A stretch of 45,264 nt of DNA from Alphaproteobacteria bacterium (lineage in GTDB: Bacteria; Pseudomonadota; Alphaproteobacteria; RF32; CAG-239). Below are positions 33,372 to 42,398 of the stretch, piece by piece; within the stretch, counting starts at the first letter, position 1; each line of letters starts with the position of its first letter. The stretch spans positions 81,483-126,746 of the forward strand of contig JAFVFB010000008.1 of assembly GCA_017475705.1 (NCBI GenBank), written 5' to 3'. A program made the position numbers and the translations under genes. The notes under the pieces were generated by a model, which searched no databases, was not told where the DNA came from, and saw only the letters and a program-made list of their open reading frames with translations.

Positions 33372-33989
33372 ATGATGAATAAAAGCTGCTTACTGCTCTT
33401 TGCAATGATAATCGGATGGACGTTGCCTAATAGCTATGCCATAGATACAGCTTTACGTCCAGAAAATCCTATTGCTGCTGAGCAAGAGCATCAACCCCAG
33501 ATGAACAATCAAGAAATGATGGAACAGATTGATTTTAATGAAGGGAAAAAGCCGGAAATTGCTGTTCTGCATCAAGTGAGTACACTTAAAATAGAACTGC
33601 CTCAATGCCAAGATGAAAATATGCTAGCAGTAGCCAAAGATTACATAAAAGCTGTTTTGTTAAAAAATAAAGATGAAAGTACAATGTATCGCCGTCGCCG
33701 CCACTTTGTTCTGCATAATTTAGACAAGTTTGCTGAAGAAAATGTGGCTGACTATAAAACAATGGCAAGACGACCGATATCAGATATGATAGCAACCATC
33801 CGAATGAATGAGGGCATTGCTGAAGAAAATATTCGTTTATGTAAGAACCAAAGCATGAACCAATATGCCAGTCAAATTTATTTGCTGATATATCCGCTTG
33901 AGGAAGGCTATAAAATCCATGTTATCAATTTATTACCAGAGACCGGAAATAACCATGAAATATATTTTGTTTATACAAATGAAACTTGA
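33372..33989 (+). CDS. Secreted protein of unknown function
   Basis: The 205-residue protein has a signal peptide (MMNKSCLLLFAMIIGWTL then a PNSYA-like cleavage site). A Gln/Asn/Glu-rich linker (about 27-60) follows. A mixed domain contains an Arg run (MYRRRRHFVLHNL), RPISDMIATIRMNEG, and a strand-rich end (YLLIYPLEEGYKIHVINLL). Two cysteines remain after cleavage and could form a disulfide. AAGGAAGG precedes the ATG. It lies between asnS and rpoH on the same strand and may share their transcript; no family is recognised. Confidence 0.7.
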   Translation: MMNKSCLLLFAMIIGWTLPNSYAIDTALRPENPIAAEQEHQPQMNNQEMMEQIDFNEGKKPEIAVLHQVSTLKIELPQCQDENMLAVAKDYIKAVLLKNKDESTMYRRRRHFVLHNLDKFAEENVADYKTMARRPISDMIATIRMNEGIAEENIRLCKNQSMNQYASQIYLLIYPLEEGYKIHVINLLPETGNNHEIYFVYTNET

Positions 33990-34031
33990 TTTTATTCAGA
34001 AAACATTCTAAATAGATTTTGGTAGTATAAA

Positions 34032-34925
34032 ATGAGCGAAAATAAGAATTTAGTTGTTGTCGAACAGAAGCCTCAATTGCCGATGGTAATTGAGGAAAAA
34101 GGTATTTATACCTATTTAGAAAGAATAAAACAATTTCCTGTACTAAGCGAAGCTGAGGAAAAGCAGCTTATGTTAGATTTCCAGACCAAAGGGGATCTTG
34201 TTTCAGCACAAAAATTAATAACATCACACTTACGTCTAGCAGCTAAGATTGCGTTAACGTATCGTCGCTATGGACTACCGATGGCAGATGTTATTTCTGA
34301 AGCAAACTTAGGCTTGATGCAGGCAGTGAAAAAGTTTGATGTGAATAAAAAAGTTCGCTTGGCAACATATGCAATTTGGTGGATTAAAGCCGCTATCAAT
34401 GATTATATTTTGCGTTCCTGGTCATTAGTGAAAATTGGGACAGTGGCTGCACAAAAAAAATTATTTTATAACTTAAATCGCATTAAAGCACGATTAGGTA
34501 TATATGAAAATAAAGAATTGGAGCCTAAAGTCGTTAAACAAATAGCTAGAGAACTGATGGTTGACGAAAAAGACGTTACGGAGATGAATCGACGCATTGG
34601 TGGGGATAGCTCGCTAAATGTGAATATCGGTGACGAAGAAGGGCGAGAAAAACAAGACTTGGTCATAGATAATCGTGAAAATATAGAAGCAAAATTAGCT
34701 AATCGTGAAGAACAACAATATAAAGCTAAAATTTTGGCGCAGTGCTTAAAAAAATTAAATGAACGAGAACAGTACATCATTAAAAAAAGAATGCTTACGG
34801 ATACTCCTTGCACGCTTGATGATTTGGGAGCGTATTTTAATATTAGCCGAGAGCGCGTGCGGCAAATTGAAAAAAGAGCGTTTGAAAAACTCTCTGCAGA
34901 AGTAAAAAAATCTATGGCAGCTTAA
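34032..34925 (+). CDS. rpoH: Heat-shock sigma factor sigma32
   Basis: The 297-residue sigma70-family factor directs RNA polymerase to heat-shock promoters. Region 2 is EANLGLMQAVKKFD and RLATYAIWWIKAAI. The RpoH box QKKLFYNL lies at 141-148, which sets it apart from other sigmas. Region 4 is the helix-turn-helix ISRERVRQIEKRAFEKL at the C-terminus. Its stop is one base from the prmC start. No obvious RNA thermometer hairpin was recognised at the start. Confidence 0.95.
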   Translation: MSENKNLVVVEQKPQLPMVIEEKGIYTYLERIKQFPVLSEAEEKQLMLDFQTKGDLVSAQKLITSHLRLAAKIALTYRRYGLPMADVISEANLGLMQAVKKFDVNKKVRLATYAIWWIKAAINDYILRSWSLVKIGTVAAQKKLFYNLNRIKARLGIYENKELEPKVVKQIARELMVDEKDVTEMNRRIGGDSSLNVNIGDEEGREKQDLVIDNRENIEAKLANREEQQYKAKILAQCLKKLNEREQYIIKKRMLTDTPCTLDDLGAYFNISRERVRQIEKRAFEKLSAEVKKSMAA

Positions 34926-34926
34926 A

Positions 34927-35736
34927 ATGGATATACGCGAAAAGATGATACAGACCTTGATATCGGCGAAAATACCTTCACCGCGACTTGAGGCTGATAG
35001 AATACTAAAAAGCGCTGCACCGCAATACCCTAATCTTACAGAAAAAGAATATCAGCAAATTAAAGACATGCTAAATAGACGCTGCAGCCATGAGCCACTG
35101 GATAAAATTATTGGTTGTAGGGAATTTTATAAATCGGTTTTTAAGGTGTCAACTGCTGTACTATCACCACGACCAGATACGGAAATATTAGTGGAAAGTG
35201 CATTAGAAATTTTACCGACAGAACGACCTCAGCAAATTCTGGATTTGGGGACAGGTTCTGGATGTATTTTACTGTCGATTTTACAGGAAAGACCGCAAAT
35301 TCAAGGTATAGGTATTGATATATCATTAGCAGCATTACAAATAGCTCAGCAAAATGCCCAAGCCCAAGACCTCATGACAAGAGTAAATTTTATCAATAGT
35401 AATTGGAAAGATTTGCATTTTAAAGCTGATACATTTGATATGATTGTATCAAATCCGCCATATATTCCGCAGGAAGAGATTAAGACATTAGATCCAGAGG
35501 TAAAAGACTACGATCCATTAATAGCATTGGATGGCGGAACAGATGGGTTAAAGTGCTATCATGAATTAGCAGAAATTATACCACTCTGGCTTAAAACGGG
35601 TGGGCATGTTTTACTAGAAGTAGGTGCTGGTCAAGCTAAAACTGTGACTGATATTTTTAGACAAAGAGGATTGAAGCTTGAGGCAATTAAGCAAGATTTA
35701 GCAGGGATAGAACGTTGTGTGATAATGAGAAAATAA
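34927..35736 (+). CDS. prmC: Release factor glutamine methyltransferase
   Basis: The 269-residue enzyme methylates the GGQ glutamine of release factors RF1/RF2. An N-terminal helical domain is followed by the Rossmann core with DLGTGSGCILL (106-116). The substrate-binding NPPYIP is at 176-181. KIIGCREFYKS and LSPRPDTE are family hallmarks. It starts one base after rpoH, implying coupling. prfA, its common partner, is not adjacent; the DUF4167 gene follows as in other alphaproteobacteria. Confidence 0.95.
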   Translation: MDIREKMIQTLISAKIPSPRLEADRILKSAAPQYPNLTEKEYQQIKDMLNRRCSHEPLDKIIGCREFYKSVFKVSTAVLSPRPDTEILVESALEILPTERPQQILDLGTGSGCILLSILQERPQIQGIGIDISLAALQIAQQNAQAQDLMTRVNFINSNWKDLHFKADTFDMIVSNPPYIPQEEIKTLDPEVKDYDPLIALDGGTDGLKCYHELAEIIPLWLKTGGHVLLEVGAGQAKTVTDIFRQRGLKLEAIKQDLAGIERCVIMRK

Positions 35737-35786
35737 TGCATAAGTTATAAAATAATTGTTGCAAAAAAAAAACAAAGGAATATTAT

Positions 35787-35842
35787 AAAGGCGTATTTGG
35801 TACTGCAGAAGTTTTTTAAGAGGTACCGCCTTTTCCTTTTTT
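35787..35842 (+). terminator. Terminator after prmC
   Basis: AAAGGCGTA (35787-35795) pairs with TACCGCCTTT (35824-35833) with one bulge, followed by TCCTTTTTT. The loop is long (about 28 bases), so strength is uncertain. Confidence 0.5.
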
Positions 35843-35893
35843 AGTGTAATAAGAACATATAGGGTTGAAAAATCTCCCTTGAAGTAGGAATGT

Positions 35894-36421
35894 ATGAAAA
35901 AGCAAAATAATAGATTTCGTAATGGGAATAACAATAATAATGGTTATACCTTAAATTATAAATTTGATAGCGTCAGTATTGCTGGTAAAATTAGTGGTAC
36001 GGCTTTAGATTTAATCCGCAAATATAATGATTTGGCAAAAGAAGCACAAAGCAGTGGTAACTATGTCGATATGGAAATTTATCGGCAATACGCTGAGCAT
36101 TATCGCAAAATTGTAACAGATATAAATGAAAAAAGACAGGCTCGCTATGAGGCTATAAATAAAAGCGAAGATGAAAATTCTGCTGAAATTGTGGAAGACA
36201 AAAGTGAAGAAGACCCAAAAGAACAGAATATAGAAAAGACGACACCGATCAAAGTTGAAGAAGCTTCCAATGGATATATTGAAACTTTACCGGCCAATGA
36301 GCCTGTAAAAGCTTTTCAAGTGGTGGAGATTAGCGAAGAAAAAAAAGTAACAGAGCCAGCAAAACCTAAAAGAGTTTATCGCCGCCGCACCTCTGCAACA
36401 CAAAAGACCGCAGAGGCTTAA
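35894..36421 (+). CDS. DUF4167 domain protein
   Basis: The 175-residue protein has an N-terminus rich in Asn, Arg and Lys (FRNGNNNNNG). The alphaproteobacterial DUF4167 core follows: YKFDSVSIAGKISGTALDLI, then KYNDLAKEAQSSGNYVDME and YRQYAEHYRKI. An acidic, low-complexity middle and a basic end (KRVYRRRTSATQK) come last. Its location near prmC is the usual one. The low-complexity basic ends suggest RNA or ribosome contact, but the function is not established. Confidence 0.85.
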   Translation: MKKQNNRFRNGNNNNNGYTLNYKFDSVSIAGKISGTALDLIRKYNDLAKEAQSSGNYVDMEIYRQYAEHYRKIVTDINEKRQARYEAINKSEDENSAEIVEDKSEEDPKEQNIEKTTPIKVEEASNGYIETLPANEPVKAFQVVEISEEKKVTEPAKPKRVYRRRTSATQKTAEA

Positions 36422-36444
36422 ATATTAAAAAAGGGGGATGTAAA

Positions 36445-37584
36445 ATGCCGGCAATTCTTGCTTTTATAATTGTTTCAATTTCCATTGTGGCAATTTTATA
36501 TAAGACCTATGTCGGTTATGGTGAGTATTCGCTATATCTTAAATTAGCAACAGGTTTGTTATTGACATTGGGAGTTTTTGCGCCGCTAGTAAACTTCTCT
36601 ATAAGGTCATATGACTTACCAGGAGAACTGATATATATACCCAAAGTTCTCTATTTCTTATTTGGCTTTGTCTTTTTACTATTTATTATTACAATTGCTC
36701 GGGACATACTGTGGTTTATCATCGATATGATTCGTCGGGTTCCTGTATCAGATATGAAAAATCCCCAGCTTTTGCAGAAAATAAATCTCATAACCCTCAT
36801 TTTGTGCGGTGCAATTTGTATGTATGGCGTATATGCAGCAGAAAAAATGCCGCAAGTCATAACCTATAATATTATATCATCAAAAGTTAAAGAAAAAACT
36901 AAAATAGTGATGCTCTCTGATTTGCATATTGATAAAGATGTATCTGCCGCATATCTACAAAAATTAGTGCATCAAATAAATAAGTTAAATCCAGATGCAA
37001 TTGTTTTGGTAGGAGATCTGATAGATAATACTCCTGCTAAACTTTATAAGCAGATGCAAGAATTGCAAAGATTGCACGCTAAAGAAGGCGTATATGTAGT
37101 GCTGGGAAACCACGAGTTTTATGCTGGTGCCTTAAACTGGGGGATAAAATTTGCACAGATGGGGTTTACTTTTTTGAACAATTATGGTGTTAGATTAAAA
37201 GATAAAGGGGTCTTTATCGGTGGAATACCAGATATTAACTCTGTCAAAGGGACAAGGATGAAGGTAAATATTAATAATGCCCTATATCAAGCGCAAAAAT
37301 CTGATTATGTGATATTACTTTCTCATACCCCCAAATTAGTGCCAGAAGCAACACAAGAACGTGTGGATTTGCAGCTTTCTGGGCACACGCATGGTGGTCA
37401 AATTTTCCCATTTCATTATGTGGCTAAACAAGCCAATGACGAACATCTAGCAGGATTTTACGAGGTTAATGGCATTAAATTATATGTGTCTCGCGGCGCA
37501 GGATATTGGGGGCCACCATTACGCATTTTAGCGCCATCTGAAATAGTTGTATTTAATCTATTACCGGAAAAAAATGGAAAATAA
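36445..37584 (+). CDS. Membrane-bound metallophosphoesterase
   Basis: The 379-residue protein has four N-terminal hydrophobic helices (about 2-20, 31-51, 65-95, 113-131). A calcineurin-like phosphoesterase domain follows with SDLHID (Asp159, His161), VGDLIDN (Asp191), GNHE (221-224), a SHTP box and SGHTHGG near 314. These are the dimetal ligands in the expected order. The closest known layout is YkuE/YaeI-type phosphodiesterases acting on lipid head groups at the membrane. A good AGGGGG ribosome-binding site precedes the ATG. It overlaps the next gene by 11 bases. Confidence 0.9.
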   Translation: MPAILAFIIVSISIVAILYKTYVGYGEYSLYLKLATGLLLTLGVFAPLVNFSIRSYDLPGELIYIPKVLYFLFGFVFLLFIITIARDILWFIIDMIRRVPVSDMKNPQLLQKINLITLILCGAICMYGVYAAEKMPQVITYNIISSKVKEKTKIVMLSDLHIDKDVSAAYLQKLVHQINKLNPDAIVLVGDLIDNTPAKLYKQMQELQRLHAKEGVYVVLGNHEFYAGALNWGIKFAQMGFTFLNNYGVRLKDKGVFIGGIPDINSVKGTRMKVNINNALYQAQKSDYVILLSHTPKLVPEATQERVDLQLSGHTHGGQIFPFHYVAKQANDEHLAGFYEVNGIKLYVSRGAGYWGPPLRILAPSEIVVFNLLPEKNGK

Positions 37585-38011
37585 ACTGGAACAAGCGCTT
37601 AATATTGCTCAGACATACGATGTAACAACACCTAAAGATGGGGCAGTTGTTTATAGTATCAGTTTTATGCCGACAGACGAAAATAAAAAAGATGCCGAAA
37701 GGTTTGTGAAAGAACATCCATTTACCAAAAGGCTTGATGATACACCATGCGGTAAGGCTCTGATAGCTTTAGGACTGGATGGTAAGGTAAATGAAGTCGG
37801 TGAAACTATAACAAAAATTTGGCATGTGGCATCGGAACGCTACATAAAAGCAGCATCAGGCAATATCCATGCTTTTGTAGAAGGAGCAGATGAAAGAAGT
37901 ACTTTTTGCACCACAGAGTTGGCTGAAATTATGAAAAACTCTAAGATAACTCATATTAATGGGGTAGAAAAAAGGCAGTTTATAGCTGTATTTGAGCCAA
38001 AGAAATACTGA
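37574..38011 (+). CDS. Small cytoplasmic protein of unknown function
   Basis: The 145-residue soluble protein is not recognised. It has mixed helix and strand segments, including YDVTTPKDGAVVYSISFMP, DDTPCGKALIALGL, ITKIWHVASERYIKAASGN and FVEGADERSTFC. ATG 37574, inside the end of the phosphoesterase gene, is preferred to 37547 because it has CGGAA upstream and gives the usual short overlap. Translational coupling with the phosphoesterase is likely. No terminator is obvious in the 135 bases before convergent prfC. Confidence 0.7.
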   Translation: MENKLEQALNIAQTYDVTTPKDGAVVYSISFMPTDENKKDAERFVKEHPFTKRLDDTPCGKALIALGLDGKVNEVGETITKIWHVASERYIKAASGNIHAFVEGADERSTFCTTELAEIMKNSKITHINGVEKRQFIAVFEPKKY

Positions 38012-38146
38012 TTCTGCAGATTCATTAATAAATACTCAGATTTCCCTCGCGAACTCTTGAAATTAATATCCGAAAGCAGTGCTTCACAAGTAAAAAAAAC
38101 AAAGTGTAAACAGCCTGATAACAAAATTTAATGCAAGAGATTCTCG

Positions 38147-39736
38147 TTAAAACACTTGCTCTCTGGTTGTCCGCAATTCAACTTTTGGAAAGTCTTCTTT
38201 AGCCTTATTCAAATGCCAAGCATTACGTGCTAGAAAGACCATTTCTCCGTCATGGTCTTGCGCAATATTAGCTTGGTTTGCATCAATAAACTTATTAAGG
38301 GCTATTTTATCGGCAGAAGCTAACCAACGTGCAGTATAGTATTGTGTCGGTTCAAAAATAACCGGAATATTAAATTCGGTACGAATACGATCAGCCATAA
38401 CCTCAAATTGTAAAACTCCGACAACGCCGACAATCCACTCTGAGCCAACAACCGGTTTAAACACACTGGCACCGCCTTCTTCGGCGATTTGTTGTAAGGC
38501 ATTGCCCAAGTGCTTGGATTTTAATGGATCAAGTGCACGTACAGACTTTAATAGTTCCGGTGCAAAAGAAGGAATGCCGGTAAAATGTAGTTTCTCGCCT
38601 TCGGTAAGTGTGTCGCCGATTCTTAGCTGTCCATGGTTAGGAATACCGATAATATCACCGGCAAAAGCATCTTCTGCCAATTCACGTTCTTGGGCTAAAA
38701 ACATCACCGGTGTCGCCACTTTTATAGGCTTACCTGTACGGATTTGGCTTAGAGTCATTCCACGCTTAAAGTGACCGGAGCAAAGCCGCATAAAAGCAAT
38801 ACGGTCACGATGTTTTGGGTCCATATTAGCCTGAATTTTAAAGATAAAACCGGTTACTTTATTTTCGTCTGCGTTCACTTCACGCTCGGCTGTTGGTTGC
38901 GGTCTGGGAGTAGGAGCCAAAGAATGCAACCCTTCTAAGACCTCTTTAACTCCAAAGTTATTAATAGCACTGCCGAAAAAGACTGGTGTGAGCGCACCGG
39001 CTAGATATAAATCCAAGTCAAAAGCCGGACAAAGCTCTTTGACCATCATCACATCTTCACGTAGTTTATTAACAGCATGAGCAGGGAGCAGTTCATCTAA
39101 TTTTGGGTCATCTAAACCTTTGCATGTTTCAATGATATTGTTCATCTGTCCTTTATTGCCGGTTTTATTCATTAAGATAAGTTGATCATTAAGTAAATCA
39201 TAACATCCAAGGAAATCCTTACCGCTGCCGATAGGCCAGCTTGCAGGACAGACGTCTAGAGCCAAAGTTTTTTCAATATCATCAAGCAATAAAAAAGGAT
39301 CCAACCCTTCACGGTCCATTTTATTAATAAAAGTAATAATCGGAATATTGCGTAAGCGGCAGACTTCAAATAATTTTTTAGTTTGATTTTCAATACCTTT
39401 AGCGGAATCAATCACCATCACAGCGGAATCAACAGCCGTCAAAACTCGATACGTATCTTCGGAAAAGTCTTCGTGACCAGGGGTATCAAGCAAATTAAAA
39501 GTGATATTTTTATATTCAAAAGTCATCACAGAAGATGCCACAGAAATACCGCGTTCTTGCTCAACCTTCATCCAGTCAGAATGCGCACGACGATTTTCCC
39601 CGCGAGCTTTAACAGCTCCGGCTTGTTGAATAGCCCCACCAAACAATAACAGCTTTTCGGTTAATGTTGTCTTACCAGCATCTGGGTGAGAAATAATAGC
39701 AAAAGTCTTTCTTTTATTTACTACATTATCAGGCAT
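38147..39736 (-). CDS. prfC: Peptide chain release factor 3
   Basis: The 529-residue translational GTPase removes RF1/RF2 from the ribosome after termination. G1 is SHPDAGKTT (16-24), followed by G3 DTPGHEDFS and G4 NKMDRE. QAGAVKARGENRRAHSDWM, which is specific to RF3, lies in switch I. The C-terminal domain includes GVVGVLQFEVMADRI. AGAGGAA lies upstream of the ATG. It is monocistronic and divergent from ffh. Confidence 0.96.
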   Translation of the reverse strand: MPDNVVNKRKTFAIISHPDAGKTTLTEKLLLFGGAIQQAGAVKARGENRRAHSDWMKVEQERGISVASSVMTFEYKNITFNLLDTPGHEDFSEDTYRVLTAVDSAVMVIDSAKGIENQTKKLFEVCRLRNIPIITFINKMDREGLDPFLLLDDIEKTLALDVCPASWPIGSGKDFLGCYDLLNDQLILMNKTGNKGQMNNIIETCKGLDDPKLDELLPAHAVNKLREDVMMVKELCPAFDLDLYLAGALTPVFFGSAINNFGVKEVLEGLHSLAPTPRPQPTAEREVNADENKVTGFIFKIQANMDPKHRDRIAFMRLCSGHFKRGMTLSQIRTGKPIKVATPVMFLAQERELAEDAFAGDIIGIPNHGQLRIGDTLTEGEKLHFTGIPSFAPELLKSVRALDPLKSKHLGNALQQIAEEGGASVFKPVVGSEWIVGVVGVLQFEVMADRIRTEFNIPVIFEPTQYYTARWLASADKIALNKFIDANQANIAQDHDGEMVFLARNAWHLNKAKEDFPKVELRTTREQVF

Positions 39737-39821
39737 TACAAAATTCCTCTAAAGTACAATATCCCGGGATAATAACAATAAACAATTAAAAGTACAAGCA
39801 AAATATTAAGCTAAATTTCTC

Positions 39822-39850
39822 TTGACTCTTGGAAAAATATAACTAATATA
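39822..39850 (+). promoter_or_regulatory. ffh operon promoter
   Basis: TTGACT (39822-39827) is followed after 16 bases by TAATAT (39844-39849). The transcript would start near 39856 and carry a leader of about 110 bases ahead of ffh. Confidence 0.55.
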
Positions 39851-39878
39851 CATAAAAATTTTTTGATATCAAGAATAA

Positions 39879-39935
39879 CACTCTGCGGAGTGCCGTCAGT
39901 CAGCGAGGGTTCGCACACTGACGCAAATTTTTTTT
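39879..39935 (+). promoter_or_regulatory. ffh leader with terminator-like hairpin
   Basis: A small hairpin CACTC/GAGTG (39879-39892) is followed by a larger one. In that, CGTCAGT (39894-39900) pairs with ACTGACG (39917-39923), and GCGA pairs with TCGC inside. After CAAA comes a run of eight T (39928-39935). The site is about 30 bases before the ffh start, within the transcript, so it looks like an attenuator. Confidence 0.6.
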
Positions 39936-39966
39936 ATCAAAGAAGGTAAAATTAACAGGAAGAAAA

Positions 39967-41355
39967 ATGTTTGACGGATTAACAAATAAATTAAGTAGTA
40001 TATTTTCGAGACTAGGTTCGCACGGTATTCTGACACAAAAGGATATTGAAGATGGCCTACGTGAAATCCGTTTGGCTCTTTTAGAAGCAGATGTATCTCT
40101 TCCTGTGGTCAAAGAATTTATGGCTCAAGTTAAAGAAAAAGCATTGGGCGAAAAAGTAATTAAGTCAATTCGTCCTGATCAACAACTGGTAAAAATTGTT
40201 TACGATGAACTTGTTGTCTTATTGGGAAAAGAGCAAGACACAAGCCTAAATTTTAGAGCTGTGCCGCCGGCAGTGATTTTAATGGTTGGGCTACAAGGGT
40301 CTGGTAAGACAACAACATCGGCAAAGTTGGCTCTGAAATTAAAAAAACACAAGCGTATTTTGATGGCCTCTCTAGATGTATATCGTCCGGCAGCACAAGA
40401 GCAGCTGGCTCAACTTGGTGCTCAAATTGGGGTTGATGTACTTTCGATAATTCCCGGACAGACCCCTCAAGAAATTACCAAAAGAGCAATAAAAGAAGGT
40501 CAAAGAGGGCTCTACGATGTGTTAATTTTAGATACAGCTGGTCGGTTGCAAATAGATGATATTCTTATGCAAGAAGTTGTTGAAATCAAAAAAATATCCG
40601 CACCAACAGAAACATTATTAGTAGCAGATGCTTTAATTGGACAAGAGGCATGTAATGTAGCCAGAGAATTTAATGAAAAAGTAGGTATAAGCGGTCTGAT
40701 ATTGACTAGAATTGATGGCTCTTCGCGCGCAGGAGCTGCTCTCTCAATGAAAATGATTTCAGGCGCTCCCTTAAAGTTTCTTGGTACAGGGGAAAAAGTA
40801 GAAGATTTAGAAGAATTTCATGCAGATAGGTTGGCTGGCAGAATTCTCGATAAAGGAGATGTCGTTAGTTTGGTTGAAAAGGCGGCAGAAAATATGGATC
40901 GCGAGAAAACAGAAGCATTAGCCCAAAAAATGATGAAAGGGCAATTCGATTTGAATGATATGCTCAACCAAATGCATCAAATGAAAAAATTAGGGTCGAT
41001 GTCTAGTGTGATGGGAATGTTACCAGGATTGGCAAAGTATAAAGAACAGATAGCTTCAGTTGATACCGAAGGAATAATGAAAAAACAGGAGGCCATCATT
41101 CTCTCTATGACCAAAGACGAGCGACGTCATCCGGAAATTATTAAAGCTTCGCGCAAAAAAAGAATTGCAGCTGGGGCTGGTGTGGAAGTTCATGAAGTTA
41201 ACAAGTTGCTTAAATCCTATGAGCAAATGTCAACTATGATGAAGCAAATGAGAAAGCTAGGTGGACTGGGTTCACTAGCATCTCATTTTATGAAAAAAAA
41301 TCCGTTTGGAGGGGGAAATCCCTTTGGCGGATTAAACAACAAATTTCCGTTTTAA
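39967..41355 (+). CDS. ffh: Signal recognition particle protein Ffh
   Basis: The 462-residue GTPase binds 4.5S RNA and signal peptides and targets membrane proteins to FtsY/SecYEG. After the N domain, the G domain shows GLQGSGKTT (108-116), LDVYRPAAQEQL, DTAGRL and TRIDGSSRAGAAL. The Met-rich M domain ends with MKKNPFGGGNPFGG. It heads the ffh-rpsP-rimM-trmD-rplS operon. No 4.5S RNA gene was recognised in the window. Confidence 0.96.
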   Translation: MFDGLTNKLSSIFSRLGSHGILTQKDIEDGLREIRLALLEADVSLPVVKEFMAQVKEKALGEKVIKSIRPDQQLVKIVYDELVVLLGKEQDTSLNFRAVPPAVILMVGLQGSGKTTTSAKLALKLKKHKRILMASLDVYRPAAQEQLAQLGAQIGVDVLSIIPGQTPQEITKRAIKEGQRGLYDVLILDTAGRLQIDDILMQEVVEIKKISAPTETLLVADALIGQEACNVAREFNEKVGISGLILTRIDGSSRAGAALSMKMISGAPLKFLGTGEKVEDLEEFHADRLAGRILDKGDVVSLVEKAAENMDREKTEALAQKMMKGQFDLNDMLNQMHQMKKLGSMSSVMGMLPGLAKYKEQIASVDTEGIMKKQEAIILSMTKDERRHPEIIKASRKKRIAAGAGVEVHEVNKLLKSYEQMSTMMKQMRKLGGLGSLASHFMKKNPFGGGNPFGGLNNKFPF

Positions 41356-41393
41356 TAAACGGGAACAACAAACAATAACAGGAAAGGAAAAAA

Positions 41394-41819
41394 ATGACAG
41401 TACGTATTAGACTTTCTCGCGGTGGATCAAAAAAACACCCATATTATCGTGTTGTAGCTGCTGATCAGAGAGCCCCACGTGATGGCAGATTTATTGAAAA
41501 ATTGGGTTCTTATAATCCATTATTACCTCAAGACCACCAAGAAAGGTTAGTTCTTGATATCGAAAAGGTAAAATCTTGGTTATCTAAAGGGGCTCAGCCA
41601 ACAGAAAGATTGCAAAAATTATTTGCTAATCTCGGTTTGATGGATGCACCAAAAGTACATGAACAACCTAAGAAATCTGCTCCAAAAGCGAAAGCCATGG
41701 AGAGAATTAAAGAAAAAGAAGAAAAGGCTAAGGCTGCTGCTGAAGCTGCAGCTGCTGCAAAAGCTGAGGCAGAAGCTGCGGCTAACGCTCCTGCAGAGGA
41801 AACACCAGCAGAAGCCTAA
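41394..41819 (+). CDS. rpsP: 30S ribosomal protein S16 with long C-terminal tail
   Basis: The first 85 or so residues are standard S16 (RIRLSRGGSKKHPYYRVVAAD, PRDGRFIEKLGSYNPLL). About 55 further residues form a Lys/Glu/Ala-rich helix ending in Ala and Glu repeats, longer than the E. coli protein. Such tails occur in alphaproteobacterial S16 and are not needed for the fold. AAAGGAAA precedes the ATG. Confidence 0.96.
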   Translation: MTVRIRLSRGGSKKHPYYRVVAADQRAPRDGRFIEKLGSYNPLLPQDHQERLVLDIEKVKSWLSKGAQPTERLQKLFANLGLMDAPKVHEQPKKSAPKAKAMERIKEKEEKAKAAAEAAAAAKAEAEAAANAPAEETPAEA

Positions 41820-41861
41820 TCTCATAAGTATTTTTAAGTTTATGTTGCAATAGGTAACAAG

Positions 41862-42398
41862 ATGGATAATACAAAAGTTTGTTTAGGAAAAATTGTCGGG
41901 GTTCACGGCATCAAAGGAGAGGTTAAAATCAAAAGCTACACAGCAATTGATAAGGATATTGCCGCCTATGGTGAACTGACTGACAAGAAACAAACACAAG
42001 CATTTTCTATCAAAGTTACTGGGCATTCAAAAGACTTGCTCCGCATAAAAATTAAGGGTGTTGATGATAGAACCAAGGCAGAGACACTGATAGGAACGGA
42101 GCTATACGCCGAGCGCACGGCTTTACCTGAGCTCAACACAGAAGATGTTTTTTATGAAACAGATTTAATAGGGCTAAAAGTGCTTGATGAAGAAAAAAAC
42201 GAAATAGCCAAAATTATCGGTTTTTATAATTTTGGTGCCGGAGAAATTTTAGAAATCAAGCTTAAAAATGGTAGAGCAGAAATGCTGCCGTTTAACAAAA
42301 GCTATGTGCCGGAAGTTAATTTGGATGCAGGCTATATTATTGTTGCGTCAGCCGGAATGGTTTTTCTTGAAGATAAAGAGGATGCACTTAAATGTTGA
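41862..42398 (+). CDS. rimM: Ribosome maturation factor RimM
   Basis: The 178-residue assembly factor binds S19 and helps mature the 30S head. The N-terminal barrel begins LGKIVGVHGIKGEVKIKSY. The PRC-barrel half starts at FYETDLIGLKV and has GAGEILEIKLKNG and MLPFNKSYVPEV. It overlaps trmD by 7 bases. Confidence 0.95.
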   Translation: MDNTKVCLGKIVGVHGIKGEVKIKSYTAIDKDIAAYGELTDKKQTQAFSIKVTGHSKDLLRIKIKGVDDRTKAETLIGTELYAERTALPELNTEDVFYETDLIGLKVLDEEKNEIAKIIGFYNFGAGEILEIKLKNGRAEMLPFNKSYVPEVNLDAGYIIVASAGMVFLEDKEDALKC

